DNA of 5,625 nt, taken from assembly GCA_030446955.1 (NCBI GenBank), contig JAUJMG010000288.1, positions 1 to 5,625 on the forward strand. Direction: 5' to 3'. This document shows, one piece after another, positions 1 through 5,418 of the stretch. Both the position numbers and the translations under genes were made by a program. Position 1 is the stretch's first letter. Every line of letters starts with the position of its first letter. The stretch is from Thermomicrobiales bacterium (lineage in GTDB: Bacteria > Chloroflexota > Chloroflexia > Thermomicrobiales > UBA6265). Below the pieces are notes generated by a model. The model worked only from the letters and a program-made list of their open reading frames with translations. It did not search any database and was not told where the DNA came from.

Positions 1-1088
1 CAGGCGATGCCGTTGTGGTTGTCATCGAGGCCATCAACGTTGTTCCCAGCACTGCCGCCGTCCCCAAGGAAGTAGGCCGTGGCTGCTCCCTGGTCCCACC
101 CGAAGTCCGAGCAGTCATAGTCGACCCCATCGTGCCCGCCGAAGCCAGCCTGACCCCCGGTTGACCCACCGGTCGAGCCGCCCGACCCCCCGCTGGTGGC
201 ACCCGGGTAGAGGGCTTCGCAAGCGATCCCGTCATAGTCAGAGTCCAGGTTGTCGAAGTTGTTGCCCCCGTTAGCCTCGTAGTAGCCCTGCGCCTCCGCC
301 CAAGTTGCGAAGTCACCACAGTCGAGGTCGCCCCCGCCACCTCCGCCGCTCCCGCTGCCGCCCGTCGTGCCGCCTGTCGGGACAGCATCGACACCGAAGT
401 AGACCTCACACGCGCGACCATCCCCGTTCGGATCGAGGTTCGGCTGTGCGCCCGGGTTCGCCGCGTAGTAGCTCTGGGCTTCGGAGAAGGAGGCAAAGGC
501 GCTGCAGTCGGCGATCAACGGGACTGGGGGTGGTTCGGGTGCTGTGCCCACCGCCAGTGGCATGTGAACGCCGCCGCACGCCGGCCAGAGGCCCCGGTCC
601 TCCGTGCGCGGCTTGCGTTCTGCCGCCCGGATCCGGTCGACGTACTTCACATCAGGGGGGAAGGTGGCAAGCGCGGCGTAGCCCTCCTCGACCATGATCT
701 CGTTGGCCAGGTTGACGCCCCCCTTGACGCCCTTGAACCAGACGTAGCGCAGCGAGCGGCCGTAGCGGTCCTTGTCCGAGACGTCCTTCTCCAGGTAGAC
801 GATCCGGCCCTTGGGTAGCATCGTGCGTAGCCGCTTGGTGGCCTCCGCCCCGAAGCACTCGACGGGGGAGTTGGGATCGCGCGTCTCGGGGGTGTCGATC
901 AGGATCAGGCGGACTGTGCGGCCCTTGCCGTTGACGGAGACGCGGATGGTGTCGCCATCAAGGGCTTTGACGATGGTAGCCCGTTCGGCCCCGACCGGGA
1001 TCTTGTCTCCCGGAGCCGCCGCACCCGTCGATGGAAGGAGACCACCAACGATGACGGCGAGGAGCAGGAGTATGACAAGGCGGCGCAC
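1..1088 (-). CDS. Secreted thermonuclease (SNase family) with three excalibur repeats, 3' end outside window
   Basis: This gene encodes a predicted exported Ca2+-dependent nuclease of the staphylococcal nuclease family, which cleaves DNA and RNA. I read 362 codons before the left edge. Residues 1-25 are a signal peptide (RR, then a Leu/Val/Ile core, then STGAAA). The SNase domain spans about residues 34-170: DGDT at 44-47, then R60, D65 and E68 in RLILIDTPET, and R111 in DRYGRS. These match the Asp21, Arg35, Asp40, Glu43 and Arg87 active-site set of the S. aureus enzyme, so the domain looks intact. Gly/Ser/Thr-rich linkers then separate three excalibur repeats, whose Asp-rich cores are DPNGDGRACE (219-228), LDSDYDGIACE (281-291) and LDDNHNGIA (354-362). 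The last repeat is cut by the window edge. The start is GTG at 1088, preceded by GGGAGG (1097-1102) eight bases upstream and immediately followed by the signal peptide. Excalibur repeats are Ca-binding-like modules common on extracellular proteins of Gram-positives and related bacteria. Confidence 0.93.
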   Translation of the reverse strand, partial: MRRLVILLLLAVIVGGLLPSTGAAAPGDKIPVGAERATIVKALDGDTIRVSVNGKGRTVRLILIDTPETRDPNSPVECFGAEATKRLRTMLPKGRIVYLEKDVSDKDRYGRSLRYVWFKGVKGGVNLANEIMVEEGYAALATFPPDVKYVDRIRAAERKPRTEDRGLWPACGGVHMPLAVGTAPEPPPVPLIADCSAFASFSEAQSYYAANPGAQPNLDPNGDGRACEVYFGVDAVPTGGTTGGSGSGGGGGGDLDCGDFATWAEAQGYYEANGGNNFDNLDSDYDGIACEALYPGATSGGSGGSTGGSTGGQAGFGGHDGVDYDCSDFGWDQGAATAYFLGDGGSAGNNVDGLDDNHNGIA

Positions 1089-1268
1089 GGAGAGTCCCTC
1101 CCAGCTACGTTCCCACGACGGCGTTCCTACAGAGTTCTGAGGCGAGCATAGGCTGCGTGCAACACCGGGCGCATGAGGGAAAGTACCCAACACATCCTGG
1201 GAGCCGCATCACTGGTGGGGGCGGGATGCCCCGCCGGACCCGCGTGATAGGTGGCGGCCACGTCGGCC
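1089..1268. other. Intergenic region between MazG-like gene and thermonuclease
   Basis: These 180 bases separate two minus-strand genes. I see no credible coding frame. They hold a short GC hairpin near the MazG-like stop (1220-1235) and the thermonuclease ribosome binding site GGGAGG (1097-1102). Weak promoter-like words, such as TTGCAC followed at a 17-base spacing by CAGAAC on the minus strand, are too poor to call. A promoter for the thermonuclease is expected here but is not convincingly visible. Confidence 0.5.
1220..1235 (-). terminator. Possible weak terminator hairpin after the MazG-like gene
   Basis: A perfect 6-bp stem, GGCGGG (1220-1225) with CCCGCC (1230-1235), closes a 4-base loop. 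It lies 33 bases past the stop codon of the MazG-like gene. No U-tract follows on the minus strand, so it is not a classical intrinsic terminator. Position is the main support, since short GC stems arise easily by chance at this base composition. Confidence 0.3.
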
Positions 1269-1592
1269 TCAGCCCGCCGTCCCGCTCTCCACGCGAACCA
1301 GGAGCAGCCGCCTCACAAACCCGCCGCGCTCCGCTCGCTTCTGGAGGCGGATCCGCTCCAGATCCTCCCACCGGATGTCCACGTGCTCCGCGATCGCCCG
1401 CACCACCTCGACGACGTCCGCCAGTTCGGCCGGGTCCCCACTCGCGGCGAACTCCCGTGCTTCTTCAACCAGTTTCGCCCGAAGCTCCGCCGCGTACTCC
1501 TTCGGGCCGAGCTCCCGCACCTCGCACCTTCCACCTGCCGCCGCCACGATCTCCGGGATCCGGTCGCGGACGAGCTTCGCGTTGGCTGTCAC
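1269..1592 (-). CDS. MazG-like nucleotide pyrophosphohydrolase (all-alpha NTP-PPase)
   Basis: This gene encodes a 107-residue protein with the hallmarks of small MazG / phosphoribosyl-ATP-pyrophosphohydrolase-like enzymes, which hydrolyse nucleoside triphosphates to monophosphate plus pyrophosphate using Mg2+. The N-terminal signature KLVRDRIPEIV is at residues 6-16. The metal-binding pattern is EExxE (E43, E44, E47) followed by ExxD (E57, D60). The C-terminal KRAERGGF (85-92) is also typical of the subfamily. Length is normal and the domain looks complete. The GTG start at 1592 overlaps the TGA of the upstream HNH gene as GTGA, which implies translational coupling. The substrate is not predictable: family members include house-cleaning enzymes for damaged or non-canonical nucleotides, and relatives occur beside phage-defence genes. 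A true HisE role is unlikely, because no histidine genes are near. Confidence 0.9.
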   Translation of the reverse strand: MTANAKLVRDRIPEIVAAAGGRCEVRELGPKEYAAELRAKLVEEAREFAASGDPAELADVVEVVRAIAEHVDIRWEDLERIRLQKRAERGGFVRRLLLVRVESGTAG

Positions 1593-2581
1593 CTCACCAA
1601 GCCCCGGACGAAGGCCTTATAGAACGGATCGGTGGCCGGGTGGTAGCCACGGACGCCGTCCCACGTGTAGGGGATGGCGAGCTCGGCGTCTGCGTAGACC
1701 CTGCCGATCGCTCGGCGCCGCTGCTCCGGTGTCGTCCCCAGGTCGGCGATCACGCGCTCACGGATGGGGTGGTTGCTCGCCACCAAGCGCTCATTGCGCG
1801 CGACCAGCTTCTCCGCGAACTCCCGGCCGGGCAGAGCGTCGCTCTTCTGCTCATTGCAGAACCCGTGGGCAAGCACCAAGTTCCAAGGCTGGTCGTGGGC
1901 CACGAACTGGCGCGGGATCACGTGGTCAACGTGGACATCGTCACCGAGTTGCTCGCCGCAGTAGAAGCACAGTCCATGCTGGTAGCCGTGCAGGGCCGGC
2001 CGTAGCCCCGTCAGTGGCGTGCGCTCGTACCCGCGCGCGAGGTAGAGTGAGCGCACGTCGTTGGCTAGTTCGCCGGGCTCGCGCATAAGGGCAAACGCCC
2101 CCTCCAACAGGTCCCAGCGCGCCCCAAGCTCGTCCAGCAGAGCGGAGCGTTCAGGTCCCCCGAGAACCGTGAAGGCGCGGTCGGTGAGCGTCAGGCCGGC
2201 GGGCGTCGCTTCATAGAAGGGAGCCCCGCTCGTCCCCCGGTAGAGGGTGTGGAAGCGTGGCAGGACATCGTCAAAGGCTTCAGCAGCGACCCTCTCGATC
2301 GCCGCATCACGGTCGAGCCGCCCAAGTCGGTAGAGGGCAACGACGCGCTCCATCACGGTCAGGCGGCCGGCATGGGCGAGTTGCGGCCTGCCGGCCGTGA
2401 GGCGCTCGGCATAGAGGTCGAAGAACACCTCGGCGAGTTCGGGCATCGACACGTCCGTGGCCCCTGCCTCGACGAAGCGGGCCAGGCAGTGGGCGAGGGC
2501 GATCTTGTAGGTGGCGGTGTTCCGGCCGAAGAGGACGATCGCCCTCCACGCTCCGACGTCCTCGATCTCCGCGGATTGCAT
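1589..2581 (-). CDS. HNH endonuclease domain protein
   Basis: This gene encodes a 330-residue protein with a C-terminal HNH nuclease domain, a metal-dependent DNA-cleaving fold. The first 200 residues are mostly helical with no family I can name. The domain runs from about residue 203 to 252: CFYC (C205, C208), then VDHVIP with the catalytic-type DH pair D219-H220, then N234 in WNLVLAH, and H239xxC242 followed by NEQKSD. The structural zinc would be held by CxxC and HxxC, so His replaces the more usual third Cys. About 80 residues follow the domain. The start is ATG at 2581, with GGAGGT (2593-2598) 11 bases upstream. Another ATG at 2591 is out of frame and too close to the ribosome site. The stop overlaps the MazG-like start by four bases, so the two are one operon. 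Candidate roles are restriction or abortive-infection nuclease, or a mobile-element nuclease. The helical N-terminus may recognise the target, which is inference. Confidence 0.88.
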   Translation of the reverse strand: MQSAEIEDVGAWRAIVLFGRNTATYKIALAHCLARFVEAGATDVSMPELAEVFFDLYAERLTAGRPQLAHAGRLTVMERVVALYRLGRLDRDAAIERVAAEAFDDVLPRFHTLYRGTSGAPFYEATPAGLTLTDRAFTVLGGPERSALLDELGARWDLLEGAFALMREPGELANDVRSLYLARGYERTPLTGLRPALHGYQHGLCFYCGEQLGDDVHVDHVIPRQFVAHDQPWNLVLAHGFCNEQKSDALPGREFAEKLVARNERLVASNHPIRERVIADLGTTPEQRRRAIGRVYADAELAIPYTWDGVRGYHPATDPFYKAFVRGLVR

Positions 2582-2745
2582 CGGGATCCATGACCTCCGG
2601 CTGGCATCACGTCACAATGGCCTCACCCAGATCCAGTCGTCTCCGGATCGTTCGCCTGTTGACCGCCACGACCGCTCCCGCTCCTACCGTCGCGGCTCGA
2701 ACCGTACCACCAGTGAACCCGTCAACGGACGGCGCGCGCCCGCCA
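2582..2745. other. Intergenic region upstream of the HNH-MazG pair
   Basis: These 164 bases lie between the zinc-ribbon gene stop and the HNH start. They contain the HNH ribosome binding site GGAGGT (2593-2598) and a perfect 10-base palindrome GGCGCGCGCC (2731-2740), which is too compact to form a normal loop. A TTGACG word occurs near 2720 on the minus strand and could be a -35 element, but no good -10 sits at the right distance. Any promoter specific to the HNH-MazG pair should lie here. Confidence 0.4.
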
Positions 2746-3318
2746 TCACGGCGACGACGAGAAGCGATCCACCAGGGCTCCGGTGGCCAGGAGCACGGCC
2801 AGGATGACCGTGAGCAGCGCTGACGTGGCGCCGACCGCCTTGCAGCAGACCAGGAAGCGACTCGCACTCGGCGGGGAGGGCGCCTCGATGGGGTGAGAGA
2901 CCGGCGGGTGAACGGGGCCCTCGGGAGGCGCCATCGGGGGGCGCGTTGGGGAGAGCACCGCCGCCCGAAGGAGCGGTGTGGTGGGCTGGGAGGGGAGGTG
3001 GGGGGCTGCCCCCGGCAACGGAGCGGTCGGGGAAGGCGGGCGCTCGGACGGAAACGTCGGTCTCCCGCCGAGCGGACGGCCGCACCGCTGGCAGGCCGGG
3101 CGGGCTGCGGGCGTGATCTCCTGACAGGGCGGGCAGACCACGATGCTGCCTGATTGACCTGCGCAGGTTCGACAGAACCGGCTGCCCGCGGGGTTGTCCG
3201 ACCGGCAGCCGGGGCAGAGCCAGGGGGTGAGAGTGCCATCGCAGCCGCCGCAGAACCGGTCGCCGCCGGGGTTCTCTGTCTGGCAGAAGGAGCAGACCAC
3301 GCGTTCGCGCTTGGACAC
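2746..3318 (-). CDS. Membrane-anchored zinc-ribbon protein (three CxxC...CxxC modules), function unknown
   Basis: The product is 190 residues. Three consecutive Cys4 modules fill the N-terminus: C9/C12/C23/C26, C35/C38/C49/C52 and C62/C65/C76/C79. The first two share a near-identical plan (CxxC, a polar turn with ENPGGDRFC or DNPAGSRFC, then CxxC), as in double-zinc-ribbon proteins. The third is more divergent. Residues about 84-160 are a low-complexity Pro/Ser/Thr-rich linker. About residues 163-184 (GATSALLTVILAVLLATGAL) are a single hydrophobic helix, followed by a short tail ending DRFSSSP. There is no signal peptide, so the ribbons should face the cytoplasm with the protein tail-anchored. 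I chose the GTG at 3318, because GAGGGA (3325-3330) lies six bases upstream and the first ribbon begins just after it. An in-frame ATG at 3447 would add 43 Arg/Pro-rich residues that look non-coding. Related bacterial proteins carry zinc ribbons with a transmembrane segment, but I can assign no reaction. Confidence 0.8.
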   Translation of the reverse strand: MSKRERVVCSFCQTENPGGDRFCGGCDGTLTPWLCPGCRSDNPAGSRFCRTCAGQSGSIVVCPPCQEITPAARPACQRCGRPLGGRPTFPSERPPSPTAPLPGAAPHLPSQPTTPLLRAAVLSPTRPPMAPPEGPVHPPVSHPIEAPSPPSASRFLVCCKAVGATSALLTVILAVLLATGALVDRFSSSP

Positions 3319-3681
3319 GGTTCTTCCCTCTCGCGCCCGTCGTCTGGGTCCAAGCCCAGCGCGAAGCGAACCGGCGGACGTGATCGCCCGCGGCGGTGTT
3401 CTCGGTCGGGCCGTTCCAGGCAGCGAAGGAACCGGATGGCAACTCAAGCCGCGACCAGCATGGATGGAGACCCATCACGCTACAGAGCAGAACACTTTCA
3501 CACAAGAGGGGAAACACCTAGTCGTCGAGGCGAGCTCGGCTCGGCGCCATGACGGACAGCGAGGTTGGTGGATCCTGCACGTCTCTGTAGAGCGCGGCCC
3601 CCTCGTCGAACGCGTTGACCTGCATTGTCCACGAGTCGGCAGAGGACCCAGTCCCATGGCCCAGGGTGTGGGGGCGAAGAG
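3319..3681. other. Largely non-coding spacer upstream of the zinc-ribbon gene
   Basis: This stretch of about 360 bases has no convincing gene. It holds the zinc-ribbon ribosome binding site (3325-3330) and presumably its promoter. One weak candidate on the minus strand pairs TTGTGT with TAGCGT across 17 bases, around 3477-3505. A small hairpin, GATGG (3463-3467) with CCATC (3472-3476), lies just downstream of that candidate. A 35-codon open frame on the minus strand (3518-3625) is discussed as a finding; it lacks a ribosome binding site and I do not call it a gene. Confidence 0.5.
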
Positions 3682-3717
3682 ATGGGAAGCGGGGGGCTAA
3701 GGCCCCCGCTTCCCCAT
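3682..3717 (-). terminator. Strong GC hairpin after the ArdC gene, probable terminator
   Basis: The arms GGGAAGCGGGGG (3684-3695) and CCCCCGCTTCCC (3703-3714) are perfectly complementary over 12 bp around a seven-base loop. The pairing can extend outward to the flanking AT/AT with one bulged C. The hairpin begins about 50 bases past the ArdC stop codon, as expected for a transcript end. Neither strand has a U-run after it, so it would work as a U-less terminator, an RNA-end stabiliser or a dispersed palindromic repeat. Alternative roles cannot be separated from this copy alone. Confidence 0.6.
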
Positions 3718-3767
3718 GATGTCGCTGTGTTTCGACGGTCCTGGCTCAACCATCAGTCGAGGGGAGG

Positions 3768-4685
3768 CTATGCCGCCATCTCTGCGCCATTCGTCGACTC
3801 CGCCTCGCCCGCGATGGCCAGCACCCGCCGAGCCAGGGTTTGGATCGTTCCTAACGCTGCCCGAAGCACCTCCGCCGTCGCTCCGTGGCTCAGGAGGTAG
3901 TCCACCGAGGTGGGGATCTCCAGACCCAAGGCCGCCGCGACGACAAACGCCGCGCTCTCCGCTTCGAACTCCCTTACCTGCCGAGGCTTCGCGCGTTGCA
4001 CCTCCCCGCGGTGGGCCACCTCGTGCGCGTATTCGTGCAACAAGGTGAAGAGTCGATTGCGGGAGTCCAGCCCTGGACGGAGGAGGATCGTCCCCCCCAA
4101 GGAAACGCCCTGGACGCCGGTCGGCAGCTGATGCTCCGCGACCAGGATGCGTTCGCCCTCCACGCGTTCGCGCACGCGGCAGTAGAGGTCCTCGACATCG
4201 TCGGGCAGTGGCTTGAAGAACGAGGGCAAGGGCTTGTCCTCGATCTCCTTGAGCTGGACATCGGCAAACACTGGGCACGGCCGAAACGCGACCACGACCT
4301 CCCGTGACTCGCCCGTACCCGCATCGTCGAGCTTTCTGGTCACCGGCGCCCAAATCCAGATACCCCGCTCGCCCTTGCGCACGGTGTACCCGAGCGCGTT
4401 CCACCGCTTCAGTCCGGCCACTCGAGTCGCGTCCGGCCGCTGGCTGAGGATCAAGAGCGCGTTCGCCGCGCTGTAGCGGTGGAACTTCGCGTGAAACGCA
4501 AGGAAGCGAAGGTACTCCTGGGTGTGCCCAGCCGCGATCTGCTCGGCGAGGCGCTGGCAGGCGGCCTCGACGGTCCCGGCCATCTGCTCCGCCCGCTCCT
4601 GACGGGTGGGGGTGGGTTGTGCGGGCTCGATGGGCGTCACGGTGGCGGACGTGGCTCGAATGGTGGCGGTCGGGAGGGTGTTCAT
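3768..4685 (-). CDS. ArdC-like antirestriction protein (ssDNA-binding domain plus Zn metallopeptidase)
   Basis: The product is 305 residues, close to the length of plasmid ArdC proteins (about 300). ArdC from plasmid pSa binds single-stranded DNA and protects incoming plasmid DNA from host restriction endonucleases. The N-terminal ArdC domain covers about residues 30-150, including YLRFLAFHAKFHRYSAAN (58-75) and the GLKRWNALGYTVRKGERGI stretch (91-109). The C-terminal metallopeptidase domain has HEYAH at 217-221 (the HExxH zinc site) and a downstream acidic ligand segment, EFEAESAAF (239-247), as in ImmA/IrrE- and SprT-like peptidases. All key residues are present. I chose the ATG at 4685, because GGAGA (4694-4698) lies eight bases upstream. 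An in-frame ATG at 4700 would add METPT but has poor spacing, and a longer frame from 4826 would run back through the hairpin into the SWIM gene. Residues 1-30 are Thr/Pro-rich and probably disordered. The gene lies directly behind a terminator-like hairpin, which may limit its expression. Confidence 0.9.
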   Translation of the reverse strand: MNTLPTATIRATSATVTPIEPAQPTPTRQERAEQMAGTVEAACQRLAEQIAAGHTQEYLRFLAFHAKFHRYSAANALLILSQRPDATRVAGLKRWNALGYTVRKGERGIWIWAPVTRKLDDAGTGESREVVVAFRPCPVFADVQLKEIEDKPLPSFFKPLPDDVEDLYCRVRERVEGERILVAEHQLPTGVQGVSLGGTILLRPGLDSRNRLFTLLHEYAHEVAHRGEVQRAKPRQVREFEAESAAFVVAAALGLEIPTSVDYLLSHGATAEVLRAALGTIQTLARRVLAIAGEAESTNGAEMAA

Positions 4686-4709
4686 CGTCGGTGTCTCCAT
4701 CTCGCTCGA

Positions 4710-4748
4710 CAACAACAAAGCGGGCACCAGGGACATCCCGGTGCCCGC
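4710..4748 (-). terminator. Intrinsic terminator or attenuator between the SWIM and ArdC genes
   Basis: The 9-bp arms GCGGGCACC and GGTGCCCGC (4720-4728 and 4740-4748) enclose an inner GGG/CCC pairing (4730-4732 with 4737-4739), one bulged base and an ACAT loop. On the minus strand the stem is followed at once by the U-rich tract TTTGTTGTTG (4719 down to 4710). The hairpin starts 31 bases after the SWIM stop codon. This is the classical layout of an intrinsic terminator. The ArdC start lies only 25 bases past the U-tract, leaving no room for a separate promoter downstream of it, so partial read-through or regulated attenuation is likely. Confidence 0.75.
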
Positions 4749-4779
4749 GCATGACGCGGTGTTCGTCTTGTGAGGGTGA

Positions 4780-5418
4780 TCAGGCGGCGCGGCGCCCTCC
4801 CGGATCGAGGACCTCGCCCGTCTCAAAGTCGACCAGCGGCCAGCCGCGCTCGGCGTGCAGCCGCGCCGCTTCGCCCCGGAGGATGACTAACTCTTCGTCC
4901 GAGAGCCCAAACCGCCCCCGGGCCTTCTTCGCTGCCGGACGGTGCCCGTGGTCGTAGGGGTCCTCCTGCCAGGGATCGGGCTCGTCGCTGGTCCGGCTCC
5001 TGGCTCCCCGTTCGATCTCACCCGCCCCGCCGCACGTTCCGCAGTCCGCTTCACCCTGCTCGTCGTCCGCGCTGTAGAAGGCGACGACCTTGCCCGTCCC
5101 GTCGCAGTCCGGGCAGCGCTCCGTCGTCACCGCGGCGGTTAGGGCGGGAGCGGGAGGGGCCGGATCGGGGTGCGGCTCCGGATCAGGCAACCAGCCAAGT
5201 TGGGCCAGCAGCAGGGAGTGATGGGTGCATCGTTGCCACCTCATGTAGCCCTTGCAGGTGCAGCTGAATCCAGTCAGGCGATAGAGGATGTCCGCCTTAC
5301 TTCCCGAGGTTGCGAAGTGCTCGCCGGAGATGGGTTCGACGAGGATGCGGATGCCTCGTTGTTCAGCCTCCTCCGCCAGTCGCCAGAAGTCCATTGGTAC
5401 CGCAGCCGTGCTCGCCAT
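4780..5418 (-). CDS. SWIM zinc-finger protein with two DnaJ-like CxxCxGxG motifs
   Basis: The product is 212 residues. The N-terminal part (about 9-50) is a mixed helix/strand region that precedes a SWIM zinc finger, CxC...CxH: C53, C55, C64 and H66 within FSCTCKGYMRWQRCTHH. SWIM fingers bind DNA or proteins and occur in bacterial helicase-associated proteins and in transposase-related proteins. After a Pro-rich linker (79-93) come two perfect DnaJ-type CxxCxGxG units, CPDCDGTG (102-109) and CGTCGGAG (126-133), which together can bind zinc. A charged linker leads to a C-terminal helical segment ending VDFETGEVLDPG. The start is the ATG at 5418, with GGAGGA (5427-5432) eight bases upstream. 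The frame stays open to the window edge, but the upstream 69 codons are Gly/Arg-rich and lack domain features. There is no catalytic domain, so I expect a nucleic-acid- or protein-binding adaptor. Adjacency to ArdC suggests plasmid or mobile-element biology. Confidence 0.82.
   Translation of the reverse strand: MASTAAVPMDFWRLAEEAEQRGIRILVEPISGEHFATSGSKADILYRLTGFSCTCKGYMRWQRCTHHSLLLAQLGWLPDPEPHPDPAPPAPALTAAVTTERCPDCDGTGKVVAFYSADDEQGEADCGTCGGAGEIERGARSRTSDEPDPWQEDPYDHGHRPAAKKARGRFGLSDEELVILRGEAARLHAERGWPLVDFETGEVLDPGGRRAA

Noticed and set aside
1105..1180. Promoter for the thermonuclease gene (TTGCAC with a 17-base spacing to CAGAAC, or a TATGCT -10 word)
   Set aside because: The -10 matches are poor and such words occur by chance, so no promoter is called.
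1157..2005. Long plus-strand open frame of 282 codons
   Set aside because: It lies opposite the MazG-like and HNH genes, has a low-complexity Pro/Arg-rich N-terminal half, and shows no recognisable domain. The minus-strand genes have clear catalytic motifs and ribosome binding sites.
2731..2740. Palindrome GGCGCGCGCC after the zinc-ribbon gene as a terminator
   Set aside because: It leaves no room for a hairpin loop of normal size and no U-tract follows. It is expected at this base composition.
2607..3353. Minus-strand 248-codon frame overlapping the zinc-ribbon gene
   Set aside because: The frame is Arg/Pro/Ser-rich and destroys the regular Cys spacing that is seen in the alternative frame, so it is a shadow.
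2684..3517. Minus-strand 277-codon frame beginning upstream of the zinc-ribbon gene
   Set aside because: The first 60 residues look plausible, but the frame then runs out of register across the zinc-ribbon gene and has no domain or ribosome binding site.
3697..4752. Minus-strand 351-codon frame overlapping ArdC
   Set aside because: It is an Arg/Gly-rich alternative frame. The ArdC frame holds the HExxH and ArdC-domain motifs.
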